This document shows, in pieces, positions 1 through 8,988 of a stretch of 64,000 bases of DNA (position 1 is the stretch's first letter; every line of letters begins with the position of its first letter). The stretch is from contig CBDDIP010000002.1 in the NCBI GenBank assembly GCA_965229005.1, forward strand, positions 3,224,001 through 3,288,000, written 5' to 3'. The position numbers and the translations under genes are program-made. Below the pieces are notes generated by a model. The model searched no databases and was not told the origin of the DNA. It saw nothing but the letters and a program-made list of their open reading frames with translations. The DNA comes from CBDDIP01 sp965229005 (GTDB lineage Bacteria > Actinomycetota > Acidimicrobiia > Acidimicrobiales > Ilumatobacteraceae).

Positions 1-936
1 GTGCGCTCGTTCGGCTTCGGCGACGACGACTACCGCTGGCTCTCACCGGAGGCCACGGCCGACCGCGTCGCGATCACCGGCAGCCTCGGGGCCAGCTACA
101 CGCCGCACTGCGCGGCGGTGCACCCGATGCGGTTGGTGCAGGGCCTCGCCGCAGCGGTGGAGCGGTTGGGCGGCGTCATCCACGAGGGCACCGCGGTGCG
201 ATCGATCGCCGGTGGCACCGTGGTCACCGAGCACGGCACCGTGCGAACCGACGTCGTCGTGCGCGCCACGGAAGCGTTCACGCCACAACTGGCCGGGATG
301 CGCCGCGCGATCGCCCCGATCTACTCGTTGATGATCGCCACCGAACCGCTGCCCGCCGAGGTCTGGGAGCAGATCGGGCTCAGCCGCCGTGAGACGTTCA
401 ACGACGCGCGACGGATGATCATCTACGGGCAACGCACCGCCGATGACCGCCTCGCGTTCGGCGGGCGCGGCGCGCCGTACCACATCGGCAGTGCGGTGCG
501 ACCGGCCTTCGACAGCGACGATCACGTGCACGCCGCGCTGGCCGAGACGCTCCGCGAGCTCTTCCCGGCCATCGGCGACGCAGCGATCACCCATCGCTGG
601 GGCGGCGCCGTCGGCGTGCCCCGCGACTGGACGTGCTCGGTCGGCTTCGACGAGACCACCGGCATCGCGTGGGCCGGTGGTTACGTCGGTGACGGTGTGG
701 CCACCACCAACCTCGCCGGACGCACCCTGGCCGATCTGATCACCCGGTCGCCGAGCGACCTCACCGATCTGCCGTGGGTGAACCACCGGTCACCGTCGTG
801 GGAACCGGAACCGCTGCGCTGGTTGGGGATCAACGCCGTCGTGCGGCTGCCCGTCGGCGCCGACCGTCACGAGCAACGGACGGGCAGGCCGGCCAAGTTG
901 CGCAGTGCGATCCTCAACCGCCTGACGAAGCACTGA
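1..936 (+). CDS. FAD-dependent oxidoreductase, DAO type (5' partial)
   Basis: This is the C-terminal part of a flavoprotein of the glycine/D-amino-acid oxidase (DAO) type, which oxidises an amine or amino-acid-like substrate. The FAD-binding GxGxxG N-terminus must lie before base 1, so the GTG at base 1 is probably not the true start. Visible features are the strand leading to TDVVVRATEAF (about residues 81-91) and the C-terminal FAD-contact segment GGYVGDGVATTNLAGRTL (about residues 226-243), which is typical of the family. The substrate cannot be read from this part. The stop overlaps the end of the convergent M1 peptidase gene by 23 bases, leaving no room for a terminator between them. Confidence 0.8.
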   Translation: MRSFGFGDDDYRWLSPEATADRVAITGSLGASYTPHCAAVHPMRLVQGLAAAVERLGGVIHEGTAVRSIAGGTVVTEHGTVRTDVVVRATEAFTPQLAGMRRAIAPIYSLMIATEPLPAEVWEQIGLSRRETFNDARRMIIYGQRTADDRLAFGGRGAPYHIGSAVRPAFDSDDHVHAALAETLRELFPAIGDAAITHRWGGAVGVPRDWTCSVGFDETTGIAWAGGYVGDGVATTNLAGRTLADLITRSPSDLTDLPWVNHRSPSWEPEPLRWLGINAVVRLPVGADRHEQRTGRPAKLRSAILNRLTKH

Positions 937-2536
937 CGGACGAACGACTGACGGGAAACTCGGTCGGCAGCTGGGTGGCGAACAGCCACTCGTCGAAGAA
1001 GGCGCTGAGGTCCTGCCCGCTGACCTGTTCGGCCATCGCGATGAACCCGCCGGTGGTGCACGAACGCCCGTCGTTGGTGGCCACCCACTGCTGCAGGAGC
1101 TCGAAGAACGCATCGTCGCCGATCGTCGCTCGCAGTGCGTGCAGCACCACCGCCCCGCCGTCGTAGCTGTTGAAGCTGAACAGCCCCGCCGCCGTGGGGT
1201 CGGCAGTCGAGCCGTTCGGGCGGCTGGCCAACGCGTCGTCCGCTGCGGCCTGCAACGGTTCCATGCCGATGTGGTCCAGCCACAGCCACTCGCCGTAGGT
1301 GGCGAACGACTCGTTCAACCAGATGTCCTGCCAGCGCGCCGGTGACACCGCGTCGCCGAACCACTGGTGAGCCAGCTCGTGCGACAGCAGCAGCTGCTGG
1401 GTGAAGTCGAGCGTGCCCGTGGCGAAGTCGAGTCTGCTGAACAGTGATCGGCCGAACGTCTCCATCGCCAGCCCCGGGTCGCTGTCGCTCATCGCGATGC
1501 CGTAGCGATCGAGCGGGTACGGGCCGAAAAGTGGCTCGAAGAAGGCGATCTGCTCGGGCGTGACGTCGATGTACGGCTGCATCAGCGTCCGGTCGGAGCG
1601 CAGGACGACGCTGGTCAGCGGAAGACCGTTCGGGCCGGTGCCGTCGACGATCTCGTAGTCGCCGGTGAGCAGCTGGATCAAGTAGGTGGTCATCGGTTCG
1701 TCGACGACCCACACCCACGTCTCACCCGTCGCATCGGTGATGTGCTCGGTCATCTCGCCGTTGGCGATCGCGGTCAGTCCGGCCGGCACGTGGATCTTGA
1801 ACAGGAACGCGGCCTTGTCGCTCGGGTGGTCGTTGCTCGGCAACCACGTCCGCGCGCCGTCCGGCTCGTTGAGCACGTACGACCCCCCGCCGGTGTCGAA
1901 CCAGCCGATCGGCACGCCGTCGGCGCCGCTGATCGTGTGCGGCGCGGGCACGGTGTAGTCGACGCGCACCACGATCGTTGCCCTCGCCGGCACCGGTGAT
2001 GCCGGCGTGATCACCAGCTCGGTCGGCGTCTGCTCGAACGTCGCTGCCAGACCGTCGACGGTGACCGCCGACGTGACGGGGCCGACGGCATCGAGCGTGA
2101 AGCTCGCCAGGTCGCTCGTGGCGACGATGGTGATCGTCACCGAGCCACCGAGCGCATCGGTGGCCGGGTCGTAGGAGAGGTCGATCGCGTAGTCGTGGAC
2201 GTCGATGCCCGGGTTGCCGAGATCGGGGAACAGCCGGTCCCCGGCACCATCACCCGCCGGCGTCAGCGGGTCGGCGTCGCAGGTGTCACCGTTGCCCGGT
2301 GCCGGGGTGGTCGGCGTGTCGGTGCCGTCCACGGGCGTCGTCGCGTCCGTCGGAGGTGTCTGCGACACCGGTGGCGACGGAGACGCCATCGGTGTCGAGC
2401 CTCCGTCTGCGGTCCCGCCGACGGAGCGCACGTCGTTGTCGCTGGAGCACGCGGCGAGCGCGAGCGCGAGCAGCCCAACGACAGCGAGCACGCGGCGACC
2501 TCGACTCGTCGTGATCTGCTGGAGCACGGCGGGCAC
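914..2536 (-). CDS. M1-family zinc metallopeptidase, lipoprotein
   Basis: The 540-residue protein starts with a lipoprotein signal (lipobox LAAC, Cys30) followed by a Ser/Thr/Pro linker to about residue 90, so it should be anchored outside the membrane. The M1 beta-sandwich domain follows, then the catalytic zinc site HELAH (386-390) with the third ligand Glu409 in NESFA. The usual GAMEN substrate motif is replaced by LAMET (356-360), so exopeptidase preference is uncertain. At 540 residues it lacks the large C-terminal domain of aminopeptidase N and resembles the short bacterial M1 proteins. The start is GTG. Family assignment is firm; the substrate is unknown. Confidence 0.9.
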   Translation of the reverse strand: MPAVLQQITTSRGRRVLAVVGLLALALAACSSDNDVRSVGGTADGGSTPMASPSPPVSQTPPTDATTPVDGTDTPTTPAPGNGDTCDADPLTPAGDGAGDRLFPDLGNPGIDVHDYAIDLSYDPATDALGGSVTITIVATSDLASFTLDAVGPVTSAVTVDGLAATFEQTPTELVITPASPVPARATIVVRVDYTVPAPHTISGADGVPIGWFDTGGGSYVLNEPDGARTWLPSNDHPSDKAAFLFKIHVPAGLTAIANGEMTEHITDATGETWVWVVDEPMTTYLIQLLTGDYEIVDGTGPNGLPLTSVVLRSDRTLMQPYIDVTPEQIAFFEPLFGPYPLDRYGIAMSDSDPGLAMETFGRSLFSRLDFATGTLDFTQQLLLSHELAHQWFGDAVSPARWQDIWLNESFATYGEWLWLDHIGMEPLQAAADDALASRPNGSTADPTAAGLFSFNSYDGGAVVLHALRATIGDDAFFELLQQWVATNDGRSCTTGGFIAMAEQVSGQDLSAFFDEWLFATQLPTEFPVSRSSVSASSGG

Positions 2537-2545
2537 CGTACTGGC

Positions 2546-3940
2546 TCAGCGGTGCAGCCGGGGGTCGTGCACCTGGGCACGCAGGCGGACCGTGAACACC
2601 GAGTCGCCGGAGAGCACGCCACCGCGAGCGAAGAGCCGCCCGTGCTGCCAGTTGGACAGGCCGAGCTCCGGCTGGTCGAGGGCGAACTGGCCATCGACCC
2701 AGCGGGTGAACCCGTCGCCGACGAAGGGCGACTCGATGGCCGCGTAGAACTGCTCGTGCTCGTCGGCGTCGCCACTGATCAGCGAGGCAGCGAAGCGCGG
2801 GCTGAAGCGGTTGAACGCGCCGACCGCGTCCTCGATGCGGTCGACGACGACGAGGCTGACCTCGGGCACGTCTTCCCACTCCCACTCGTGACCCAGCTGC
2901 GGGTCGTCGATCGACAGCTCGTGCACGACGGTGCCGGGCGGCAGAGCGCGGTGGAATGCCGGGACGAGGTCCCCGGCCCGCTCACGCACGATGCAGCACA
3001 CGTTCATCGTGTTGCAGACCTTGCGGTCCAGCGAGTGCAGCACCGCCGCCTCGAACGTCCCTGCGTTCGCGCTCGCGGCGGCAACGAGCCACGCTCCCCC
3101 GGTGCCGTGCAGGCTGACCGGCGTGCCCTGCTGACGGGCGACTGCGCCGAGCTGGGCGACGGCGGGCCCGGAGCCGCGAGCCACGGCGAGTCCGAGTCGA
3201 CGATCGGCGAACAACGCCCACCCCGCGGCGTGCGCGGCGTCGTCGATCAGCTGCACCGCTCCGCTCGGCAGCCCCGCCGCATCGAGCGCGGGCTGCAGCG
3301 CGTGCTGCACGATTGCGCGCGCCGTGCCGAGGGCGTCGCTACCGATCCGGAACACGACGGTGTTGCCGGTGCGCAGCACCCCGCAGGCATCGGCGAACAC
3401 GTTCGGACGACCCTCGAAGACGAACCCGACGACACCGAGCGGCGCACGCCACGCACCGACCGTCCACCCGGTGTGACGCACCTCGGACAGCTGGTGCGAA
3501 CGGCTGGTCTCGGTGTCGCGCCACAGGCGGAGCCCGGCGACCATCCCGGCGCGCATCGACGGCGACAGCTGCAGCCGCGTCGTCGAGCGCCCACGGGCGA
3601 GCGCGGTGGCGACGTCGGCCTCGTTGGCCGCAGCGATCGGGGCGAACGCGTCGTCGTCCGCGAGCAGCGCGGCGAACGCGTCGAAGAAGTCACTGATCTG
3701 CTCGTCGACGACGGCGCCGAGGGCTGCGAAGGCGTCGAGCGCGTTGCCGACCGCTCGCGACGCCAGCTCGTGCTGTGCCCGCGGGATGTGCAGCAGGTCG
3801 CCGCTGTCGTGCACCACCACGAGGTGGTCGCCGTCGCGGAACGCGGCGGCGAGATCGGCCGAGACGGCTGCCACCCGATCACCGCCGTAGGGCACGAGCT
3901 GCCCCTCCTGCAACGCCACCAGCCGGATCGCCGCGCTCAC
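2546..3940 (-). CDS. glutamate-5-semialdehyde dehydrogenase-like protein (ProA family)
   Basis: An aldehyde-dehydrogenase-fold protein closest to gamma-glutamyl phosphate reductase, the NADPH enzyme of proline synthesis. The diagnostic ProA pieces are FEGRPNVFADA (175-185), the cofactor-side GNTVVFRIGSDA (192-203) and the catalytic-Cys segment RKVCNTMNV (Cys309). The protein is 464 residues, longer than typical ProA (about 415), with a divergent N-terminus. No proB gene (glutamate 5-kinase) is near. I chose GTG at 3940 because it leaves a 21-base gap to the divergent hydrolase gene; a longer reading would run through that gene. Function in proline synthesis is an inference, and a paralogous reductase is possible. 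Confidence 0.75.
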   Translation of the reverse strand: MSAAIRLVALQEGQLVPYGGDRVAAVSADLAAAFRDGDHLVVVHDSGDLLHIPRAQHELASRAVGNALDAFAALGAVVDEQISDFFDAFAALLADDDAFAPIAAANEADVATALARGRSTTRLQLSPSMRAGMVAGLRLWRDTETSRSHQLSEVRHTGWTVGAWRAPLGVVGFVFEGRPNVFADACGVLRTGNTVVFRIGSDALGTARAIVQHALQPALDAAGLPSGAVQLIDDAAHAAGWALFADRRLGLAVARGSGPAVAQLGAVARQQGTPVSLHGTGGAWLVAAASANAGTFEAAVLHSLDRKVCNTMNVCCIVRERAGDLVPAFHRALPPGTVVHELSIDDPQLGHEWEWEDVPEVSLVVVDRIEDAVGAFNRFSPRFAASLISGDADEHEQFYAAIESPFVGDGFTRWVDGQFALDQPELGLSNWQHGRLFARGGVLSGDSVFTVRLRAQVHDPRLHR

Positions 3941-3961
3941 GGCTCGGTAGCGTACGGCCTC

Positions 3962-4690
3962 ATGACCGGGACCATCCCAGAGCGCCTGTACTTCCGTCAG
4001 CTGCTGTCGGGCCGCGACTTCGCCGTCGACGATCCGATCGCCCAGCAGATGGTCAACTTCGTCTACGCCATCGGCGACCGCCAATCGGGCGAGTGCGTCC
4101 TGATCGATCCCGCCTACGCGGTGGACGAACTGCTCGACATCGTCGAGGGCGACGACATGCGCGTCACCGGCGTGCTGGCCACGCACTACCACGCCGACCA
4201 CGTCGGTGGTTCGATGATGGGCCACACGATCGAGGGCGTGGCCCGCTTGCTCGAGCGCTGCGACTGTCCGATCCACGTGCAGTCCGCAGAGGCGCCCTGG
4301 GTGCAACGCACCACCGGCTTGACCGCCGATCAGCTGGTCGCCCACGATCCGGGCGACATCGTCATGGCCGGTGAGATCCCGATCACGCTCGTGCACACGC
4401 CCGGCCACACACCGGGCAGCCAGTGCTTCCACGCTGCCGGCCGGTTGATCAGCGGCGACACGCTGTTCCTCGAGGGCTGCGGGCGCACCGACCTTCCGGG
4501 AAGCAACCCAGAGGACATGTACCGCAGCCTGCAGCGACTGGCCTCGATGCCGGGCGACACGATCGTCTACCCAGGGCACCGCTACTCGATGCCATCCAGC
4601 GGCACCGTCGACGCGATCGTCGAGAGCAACTACGTGTTCAAGCCCAAGACGCAGGAAGCGTGGATGGAGTGGTTCGGCGGCGGACGCTGA
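3962..4690 (+). CDS. MBL-fold metallo-hydrolase (glyoxalase II / persulfide dioxygenase-like)
   Basis: A 242-residue metallo-beta-lactamase-fold hydrolase. The metal-binding motif HYHADH (75-80) is followed by the further ligands in HTPGH (145-149), Asp165 in SGDTLF and His206 in YPGHR, the pattern of glyoxalase II and ETHE1-like enzymes. This suggests hydrolysis of a thioester or oxidation of a thiol persulfide in the cytosol. The organism appears to use mycothiol (see mscR at 17387), so a mycothiol conjugate is a plausible but unproven substrate. It is divergent from the ProA-like gene with a 21-base gap and ends one base before the convergent membrane protein gene. Confidence 0.85.
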   Translation: MTGTIPERLYFRQLLSGRDFAVDDPIAQQMVNFVYAIGDRQSGECVLIDPAYAVDELLDIVEGDDMRVTGVLATHYHADHVGGSMMGHTIEGVARLLERCDCPIHVQSAEAPWVQRTTGLTADQLVAHDPGDIVMAGEIPITLVHTPGHTPGSQCFHAAGRLISGDTLFLEGCGRTDLPGSNPEDMYRSLQRLASMPGDTIVYPGHRYSMPSSGTVDAIVESNYVFKPKTQEAWMEWFGGGR

Positions 4691-6124
4691 TCACAGCGTT
4701 GCCTTCGGCAGGTCGTCGCGAGCGACGACGCCATCGAAGATCCACACGGTCAGCGATCCGATCTCCGTTCGAGCTGCCGGCGGCTTGTCCGCCTGCGTCC
4801 GGAGCAGCTCCAGATCGACGGGGCCACCGGTGGTCACGACGACCGATGTCCGCGGCGATCGCTCGGCCTCGGCGACTGCGACGACGTCTCGGACCGGGAT
4901 GATCTCGCCGGCACGGATGGTGTCCTCGCTGCACACCGAGAGCGGCGCTGCCACCCAGTACACCGCGTACGTCGCACGAACGGACTGCTGGTGGAGGTAG
5001 CCGATCGTCCGGCGAAGGTCGGGCGGGCACGGACCGGGACCATCCGCCAGCTCGCTGCCGAACTGCAGCGGCGCGGCCAGCAGTGCCAGACCGAGCGCTC
5101 CGTTCGCGGCGTGGCGAGGCAGCTTGCCGACGACGAAGCCGACCATCAACGCCAGTGGCGGCAGCACGACGAGCGCGTACCGGTAGGTCACTGGCTGGAG
5201 GTCCAGCCGGACTGCAGCCAACCAGAACGGCCAGATCACGACCGTGGCCCCGACGATCGACATCGCCCAGTCCCGACGGCGGGCGAACCACACGCACCAG
5301 GCGACGGACGCGACGAGCACCGCCACACCGAGCCAGCCCATCGGCGAGCGGCCGCTGACGAGCATGCTCGGCAGGACCACCGTGATCGCCTTCCACACCA
5401 GCCGCGGCGCAGCATCGGTGGTGCTGATGTGGCGCTGCAGACCGTCGAACGAGTGGACCACCTGCGCGGCGAACCAGGGCACCGCGCCGAGGCACAGCCC
5501 ACCGGCGATCGCCGCCAGCTGTCGAGGCCTCCGGCGGACCCTCCAGCACACGGCGAGCAGCGGCGGCACGACCAGGCTGAGCATCAAGGGCAGCAAGAAG
5601 AAGGCCAGCCCGGCGAACGCCCCGCCGAGCACGAGCTGGCGGTGGTCGGAGCGCTCGAGCCACACCAGGAAGGCGAGTGATGACGCCAACGATGCGGAAA
5701 CGCCGGCGTTGTAGAAGAGGTACTCGTGGCTGGTGTAGGAAACGGCGTTCAGCGGTACCAGCCACATCAGCACCGCTGCCGCGTCGGCCGCACCGGGCGT
5801 GAGGAACCGACGGCCGATCGACCGCAGGAGCACGACGTTGCCGAGCGCCGCCACGATCGACACCACACGGAACATGACGATGTGGAAGCCGAGGACCTTC
5901 ACCATCGCCGCCTCGAGCCAGGACACGAGCGCGCCGCCGTAGTTCTGTCCCCAGTAGAAGAACGAGAACTGCCCGTCGGTCGCGGCGCGCTTGGCCATCA
6001 GGATGCCGACGGCCTCGTCGGCGTCCATCGCGCTGCCGATGCCATCGACGACGACGATCCGCAGCACCAGGCCGGCGACGATCCACACGACGAAGCGCCG
6101 GTGCGCCCGCCAGTGCATCGTCAT
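4691..6124 (-). CDS. GT-C-type membrane glycosyltransferase-like protein
   Basis: A 477-residue multi-pass membrane protein. The first periplasmic loop has the acidic MDADEAVG (33-40) right after the first membrane helix, the position of the catalytic Asp/Glu in ArnT/PMT-type (GT39/GT83) glycosyltransferases that use polyprenyl-phosphate sugars. The aromatic WGQNYGGAL that follows is also family-like. It overlaps the upstream sulfatase by four bases (ATGA), so the two are co-translated. A joint role on a cell-envelope glycan is an inference. Confidence 0.7.
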   Translation of the reverse strand: MTMHWRAHRRFVVWIVAGLVLRIVVVDGIGSAMDADEAVGILMAKRAATDGQFSFFYWGQNYGGALVSWLEAAMVKVLGFHIVMFRVVSIVAALGNVVLLRSIGRRFLTPGAADAAAVLMWLVPLNAVSYTSHEYLFYNAGVSASLASSLAFLVWLERSDHRQLVLGGAFAGLAFFLLPLMLSLVVPPLLAVCWRVRRRPRQLAAIAGGLCLGAVPWFAAQVVHSFDGLQRHISTTDAAPRLVWKAITVVLPSMLVSGRSPMGWLGVAVLVASVAWCVWFARRRDWAMSIVGATVVIWPFWLAAVRLDLQPVTYRYALVVLPPLALMVGFVVGKLPRHAANGALGLALLAAPLQFGSELADGPGPCPPDLRRTIGYLHQQSVRATYAVYWVAAPLSVCSEDTIRAGEIIPVRDVVAVAEAERSPRTSVVVTTGGPVDLELLRTQADKPPAARTEIGSLTVWIFDGVVARDDLPKATL

Positions 6125-7707
6125 GACAAGCCGAGTCGCTCGAACTGCTCCGCTGGCGCGTCGACGGACCGCAGCGCCACGCGCAGCAGCTCGGCCAGCT
6201 CCGCCTCCATCGACTCGCCGCGTCGGTTCTCCTGCTCGGACGGATCGACATCGAGGTCGTAGAGGTGGTGCTGGCTGTCGAGGCCGCGCCCCACCCAGAA
6301 CGGCAGCAGGTCGCCGGCGCGGAACGGCTGGCGAATGACCGGCACGGTGCTCCCCGGCATGTGGTCGAGCACCGCCCGATCATCGGGCAGCGGCAGCCCC
6401 TGGATGCCCGCGGCGTGGATGGGCATCGTGCTCCAGCGGTTGCTCCACATGCTCAACGGCACGTTGTCGCCCACCGGGGCGCGGGCGTACTTGCGACGGC
6501 CGTCGGTGACCTGCACCCAGTTGCCGTAGACACCCCCGACGGCGAAGTCCCGCACGGTCGTCGCCGTGCCGGTGAGCAACGGCACCAACGACCTGCCGTG
6601 CGTTCGGTGCGCCGGCGTGACGTCGAATGCATCGGCGATCGTCGCGTGGAGATCGACCGAGGTGGTCAACGCATCGCACGTGCCGCCGCCGTCCACGCCC
6701 GGCCAGTGGATCAACAACGGAGTGTGACCGAGCGGCTCGAACTGTGGGGCGAGCGGCTTGCCCCAGATGTCGGCGCCCCCGCGCTCGTCGCCGAGGTAGA
6801 GGCCGTGATCAGTGCACACGATCAAGGCGGTCGTGTCCCACAGCCGGTGGCGATCGAACTGGTCGAGGATGCCCCCGAACCAGTGGTCGATCATCGACAG
6901 CTTGGCGCCGTAGTTGGCCCGGATCTGGCGGCCCTCGTCGACACCGAGGTGACCGCCGCTGATCCCGCCGACGACGTACGGCGGCCAGATGATGCGGTCC
7001 CCGTCGGCGTCGCCGGAGCTGTCCCGGTAGCGGCTGGCCCACGGCTCCGGCGTGTCGAACGGTTCGTGCGGGTCGAACTCGTCGACGAACAGCATCCAGC
7101 GCTTGTCGAGCTGCGTCGAAGCGCCGTCGAGCCACGACGACGCCGCCGACATCGTGCGCGGACCCGGGTAGTCGGACTCCTCGCGGAACCAGGTGCGCGT
7201 GCGGTCGTAGGCGCGATCGAGATCCACCACGCCCTTGCCGAAGCGACGCTCGAACCACCAGTTGCCCGACCGCGCCGGCGGGGCCGGGACGCCGACCCAG
7301 GTCGGGTCGAGCCAGCTCTTCCACGGGTCGCCCTCGTGGCCGCGGACGTAGTCCCACGCGCTGAAGTCGGTGTGGTAGTTCTCGCCGCCGGTCTCGAACA
7401 GGTGCGGATGGTCGGAGACGAGCATCGTCACCACGCCGTTGTGGCGCAGCGAGGCAGTGATCGGTTGCTCCCAGAGCTCGATCGATCCCCACGGCTTCCA
7501 CAGGAAGTCGAGCGCGCCGCAGAGGATGTCGTGCCGAGCCGGCATGCACGGCAGCGAACCGGTGACGTGCTTGGTGAACCGCGTGGCGCGCTGGCCGGCG
7601 AAGCGATCGAGGTTCGGCGTGTCGAACTCGTTGCCGCCGTAGCAGCCGAGCATGTGCCGGTTCAACGAGTCCAACAGGACGACGCAGACGTTGGTGGGCT
7701 TCGCCAT
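6121..7707 (-). CDS. sulfatase (formylglycine type)
   Basis: A 528-residue member of the sulfatase/alkaline phosphatase superfamily. The N-terminal strand VVLLDSLN supplies the metal-binding Asp13. The signature CMPAR at Cys54-Arg58 fits the C-x-P-S/A-R motif in which Cys becomes formylglycine. A second metal-site block CTDHGLYLGDERGG follows about two thirds into the protein. No signal peptide is visible, so it is probably cytosolic, unless exported by another route. It is the first gene of a pair with the membrane protein at 4691-6124. The substrate (sulfate ester or phosphodiester) cannot be read; no maturation enzyme is in the window. Confidence 0.85.
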   Translation of the reverse strand: MAKPTNVCVVLLDSLNRHMLGCYGGNEFDTPNLDRFAGQRATRFTKHVTGSLPCMPARHDILCGALDFLWKPWGSIELWEQPITASLRHNGVVTMLVSDHPHLFETGGENYHTDFSAWDYVRGHEGDPWKSWLDPTWVGVPAPPARSGNWWFERRFGKGVVDLDRAYDRTRTWFREESDYPGPRTMSAASSWLDGASTQLDKRWMLFVDEFDPHEPFDTPEPWASRYRDSSGDADGDRIIWPPYVVGGISGGHLGVDEGRQIRANYGAKLSMIDHWFGGILDQFDRHRLWDTTALIVCTDHGLYLGDERGGADIWGKPLAPQFEPLGHTPLLIHWPGVDGGGTCDALTTSVDLHATIADAFDVTPAHRTHGRSLVPLLTGTATTVRDFAVGGVYGNWVQVTDGRRKYARAPVGDNVPLSMWSNRWSTMPIHAAGIQGLPLPDDRAVLDHMPGSTVPVIRQPFRAGDLLPFWVGRGLDSQHHLYDLDVDPSEQENRRGESMEAELAELLRVALRSVDAPAEQFERLGLS

Positions 7708-7722
7708 CTGCTCAGCCTGCCA

Positions 7723-8451
7723 TCAGGCGAAGGCCTTGATGATCACGCTGGCACCGGCCACCGTCAGCAGTGACAGCACCAGCCAACGGAAGCGCTCGCC
7801 GTCGACGTGCTTGCGCACGGGGAAGCCGAGCACCTGACCGATGGCCATCGCCGGCAGGGCGATCGCCGCCGTGACGATGCCGTCGCGATTGATCTTGTCG
7901 CTGACGATGAACAGCGTGATGGCGAAGACGTTGCTGAACGCGAAGACGGTCGAGATCGTCGCCCGGAACCGCGCGGCGCTGAGCTGACGGGCCTGCAGGG
8001 CGAACACGAGCGGCGGCCCGTTGGTGGACAGCGAGGTGTTCAGCACGCCGCTGATGAGGCCCGCTCCGTACTCCAGCGAGCGACCCGGCTTGGACACGTC
8101 GATGCGCAGCCCGAGGATGACGACGAAGAACATCACCATCACCCCGAGCGAGATCTGCAGCGCCCGCTCTGGCACCCACGAGTAGATCGCCAGGCCGACG
8201 GGCATCCCGATGTACGCCGAGACGATCAGGTGCTTGGCGATCACCCGATCGGTGTCGTGGCGGAGGTGGATGGCCTGCCAGGTGGTGACGCCGACGCCTA
8301 CGAGCGTGCTGACGATGACGGCCTGCCGCGGGGCGATGGCCAGGGTCATCAACGGGACCGAGAGCAAGCCGAACCCGAAGCCGGCGATCACCTGCGTGAA
8401 CGACGCCGCGAAGATCGCCACGCCCACCATCACCAGTGCCCACCCAGTCAT
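7723..8451 (-). CDS. TauE/SafE-family anion exporter
   Basis: A 242-residue membrane protein with the typical N-terminal helix containing TQVIAGFGFGLLSVP, the conserved glycine-rich turn of the TauE/SafE (DUF81) family that moves sulfite, sulfoacetate or related organic anions. I chose ATG at 8451 because the family pattern starts right there; an in-frame upstream ATG at 8730 would run through the divergent gene. It lies 15 bases downstream of the sulfatase start on the same strand, upstream in transcription order. A link with sulfate released by the sulfatase is attractive but unproven. Confidence 0.85.
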   Translation of the reverse strand: MTGWALVMVGVAIFAASFTQVIAGFGFGLLSVPLMTLAIAPRQAVIVSTLVGVGVTTWQAIHLRHDTDRVIAKHLIVSAYIGMPVGLAIYSWVPERALQISLGVMVMFFVVILGLRIDVSKPGRSLEYGAGLISGVLNTSLSTNGPPLVFALQARQLSAARFRATISTVFAFSNVFAITLFIVSDKINRDGIVTAAIALPAMAIGQVLGFPVRKHVDGERFRWLVLSLLTVAGASVIIKAFA

Positions 8452-8488
8452 CGGGCCGGAAGTCTGACATGCCACGTACCGTTTTCCG

Positions 8489-8872
8489 ATGAAAGAGCTG
8501 CACGGCCTGGTCGACCAGGCACTGTCTCGCGATCCGCGCACGGCACTGATCGCCGCCCACACGCTCGAAGCCGACCTGCAGTGGCTGATGGAGCGCGCCG
8601 TCGTGCTGGCGCGCAACGACGGGTGGAACTGGGCCCGCATCGGCCGCTTGCTGGGGCGGAGCAGGCAATCGGTGTCGGAGCGATTTGCGGACATCGTCCC
8701 GCGCCGCCTTCCGTCTCGTTCTGCAAACACAACCGATGCTCAGGAGGCGATCGCGCGCGGCATCGTCGACGAGCTCATGCGTCGGCGGGCAGGCGAGGTG
8801 CCGCGCCCGTACTCGACGGGTCGCTTGGGCGCGAGCTTCGCCGAGCTCCCTGATGATCCGGTCGCCTGGTGA
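8489..8872 (+). CDS. small helix-turn-helix-like protein
   Basis: A 127-residue protein I do not recognise as a named family. Residues about 47-67 (WARIGRLLGRSRQSVSERF) read as a helix-turn-helix of the sigma-region-4 or XRE kind: an amphipathic helix, a turn at Gly-Arg-Ser, and a Ser/Arg-rich recognition helix. The C-terminal third is Arg/Pro-rich. It is divergent from the exporter with 37 bases between, so it could regulate that promoter. A strong hairpin follows the stop. Confidence 0.55.
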   Translation: MKELHGLVDQALSRDPRTALIAAHTLEADLQWLMERAVVLARNDGWNWARIGRLLGRSRQSVSERFADIVPRRLPSRSANTTDAQEAIARGIVDELMRRRAGEVPRPYSTGRLGASFAELPDDPVAW

Positions 8873-8896
8873 CACCCTGCCTTCAAAGATCGGACA

Positions 8897-8925
8897 GGTT
8901 TCCCTGCGCGGCGCGCAGGGAAACC
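8897..8925. terminator. hairpin terminator between convergent genes
   Basis: A perfect 13-base inverted repeat (GGTTTCCCTGCGC and its complement) with a 3-base loop sits 24 bases after the stop at 8872 and 63 bases beyond the end of the convergent gene at 8989. There is no long T run, as is common in high-GC actinobacteria. It can serve both strands. Confidence 0.75.
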
Positions 8926-8988
8926 GGTCGTCTCAGAAAACGCGATGTGTTGCCGGAGCGGACGGACGGCGCCACAGCGCTCAGCGGC

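Noticed and set aside
2195..3961. Long N-terminal extension of the MBL hydrolase frame
   Set aside because: It is antisense to the M1 peptidase and the ProA-like gene, Arg/Ala/Gly-rich, and the MBL family starts at 3962.
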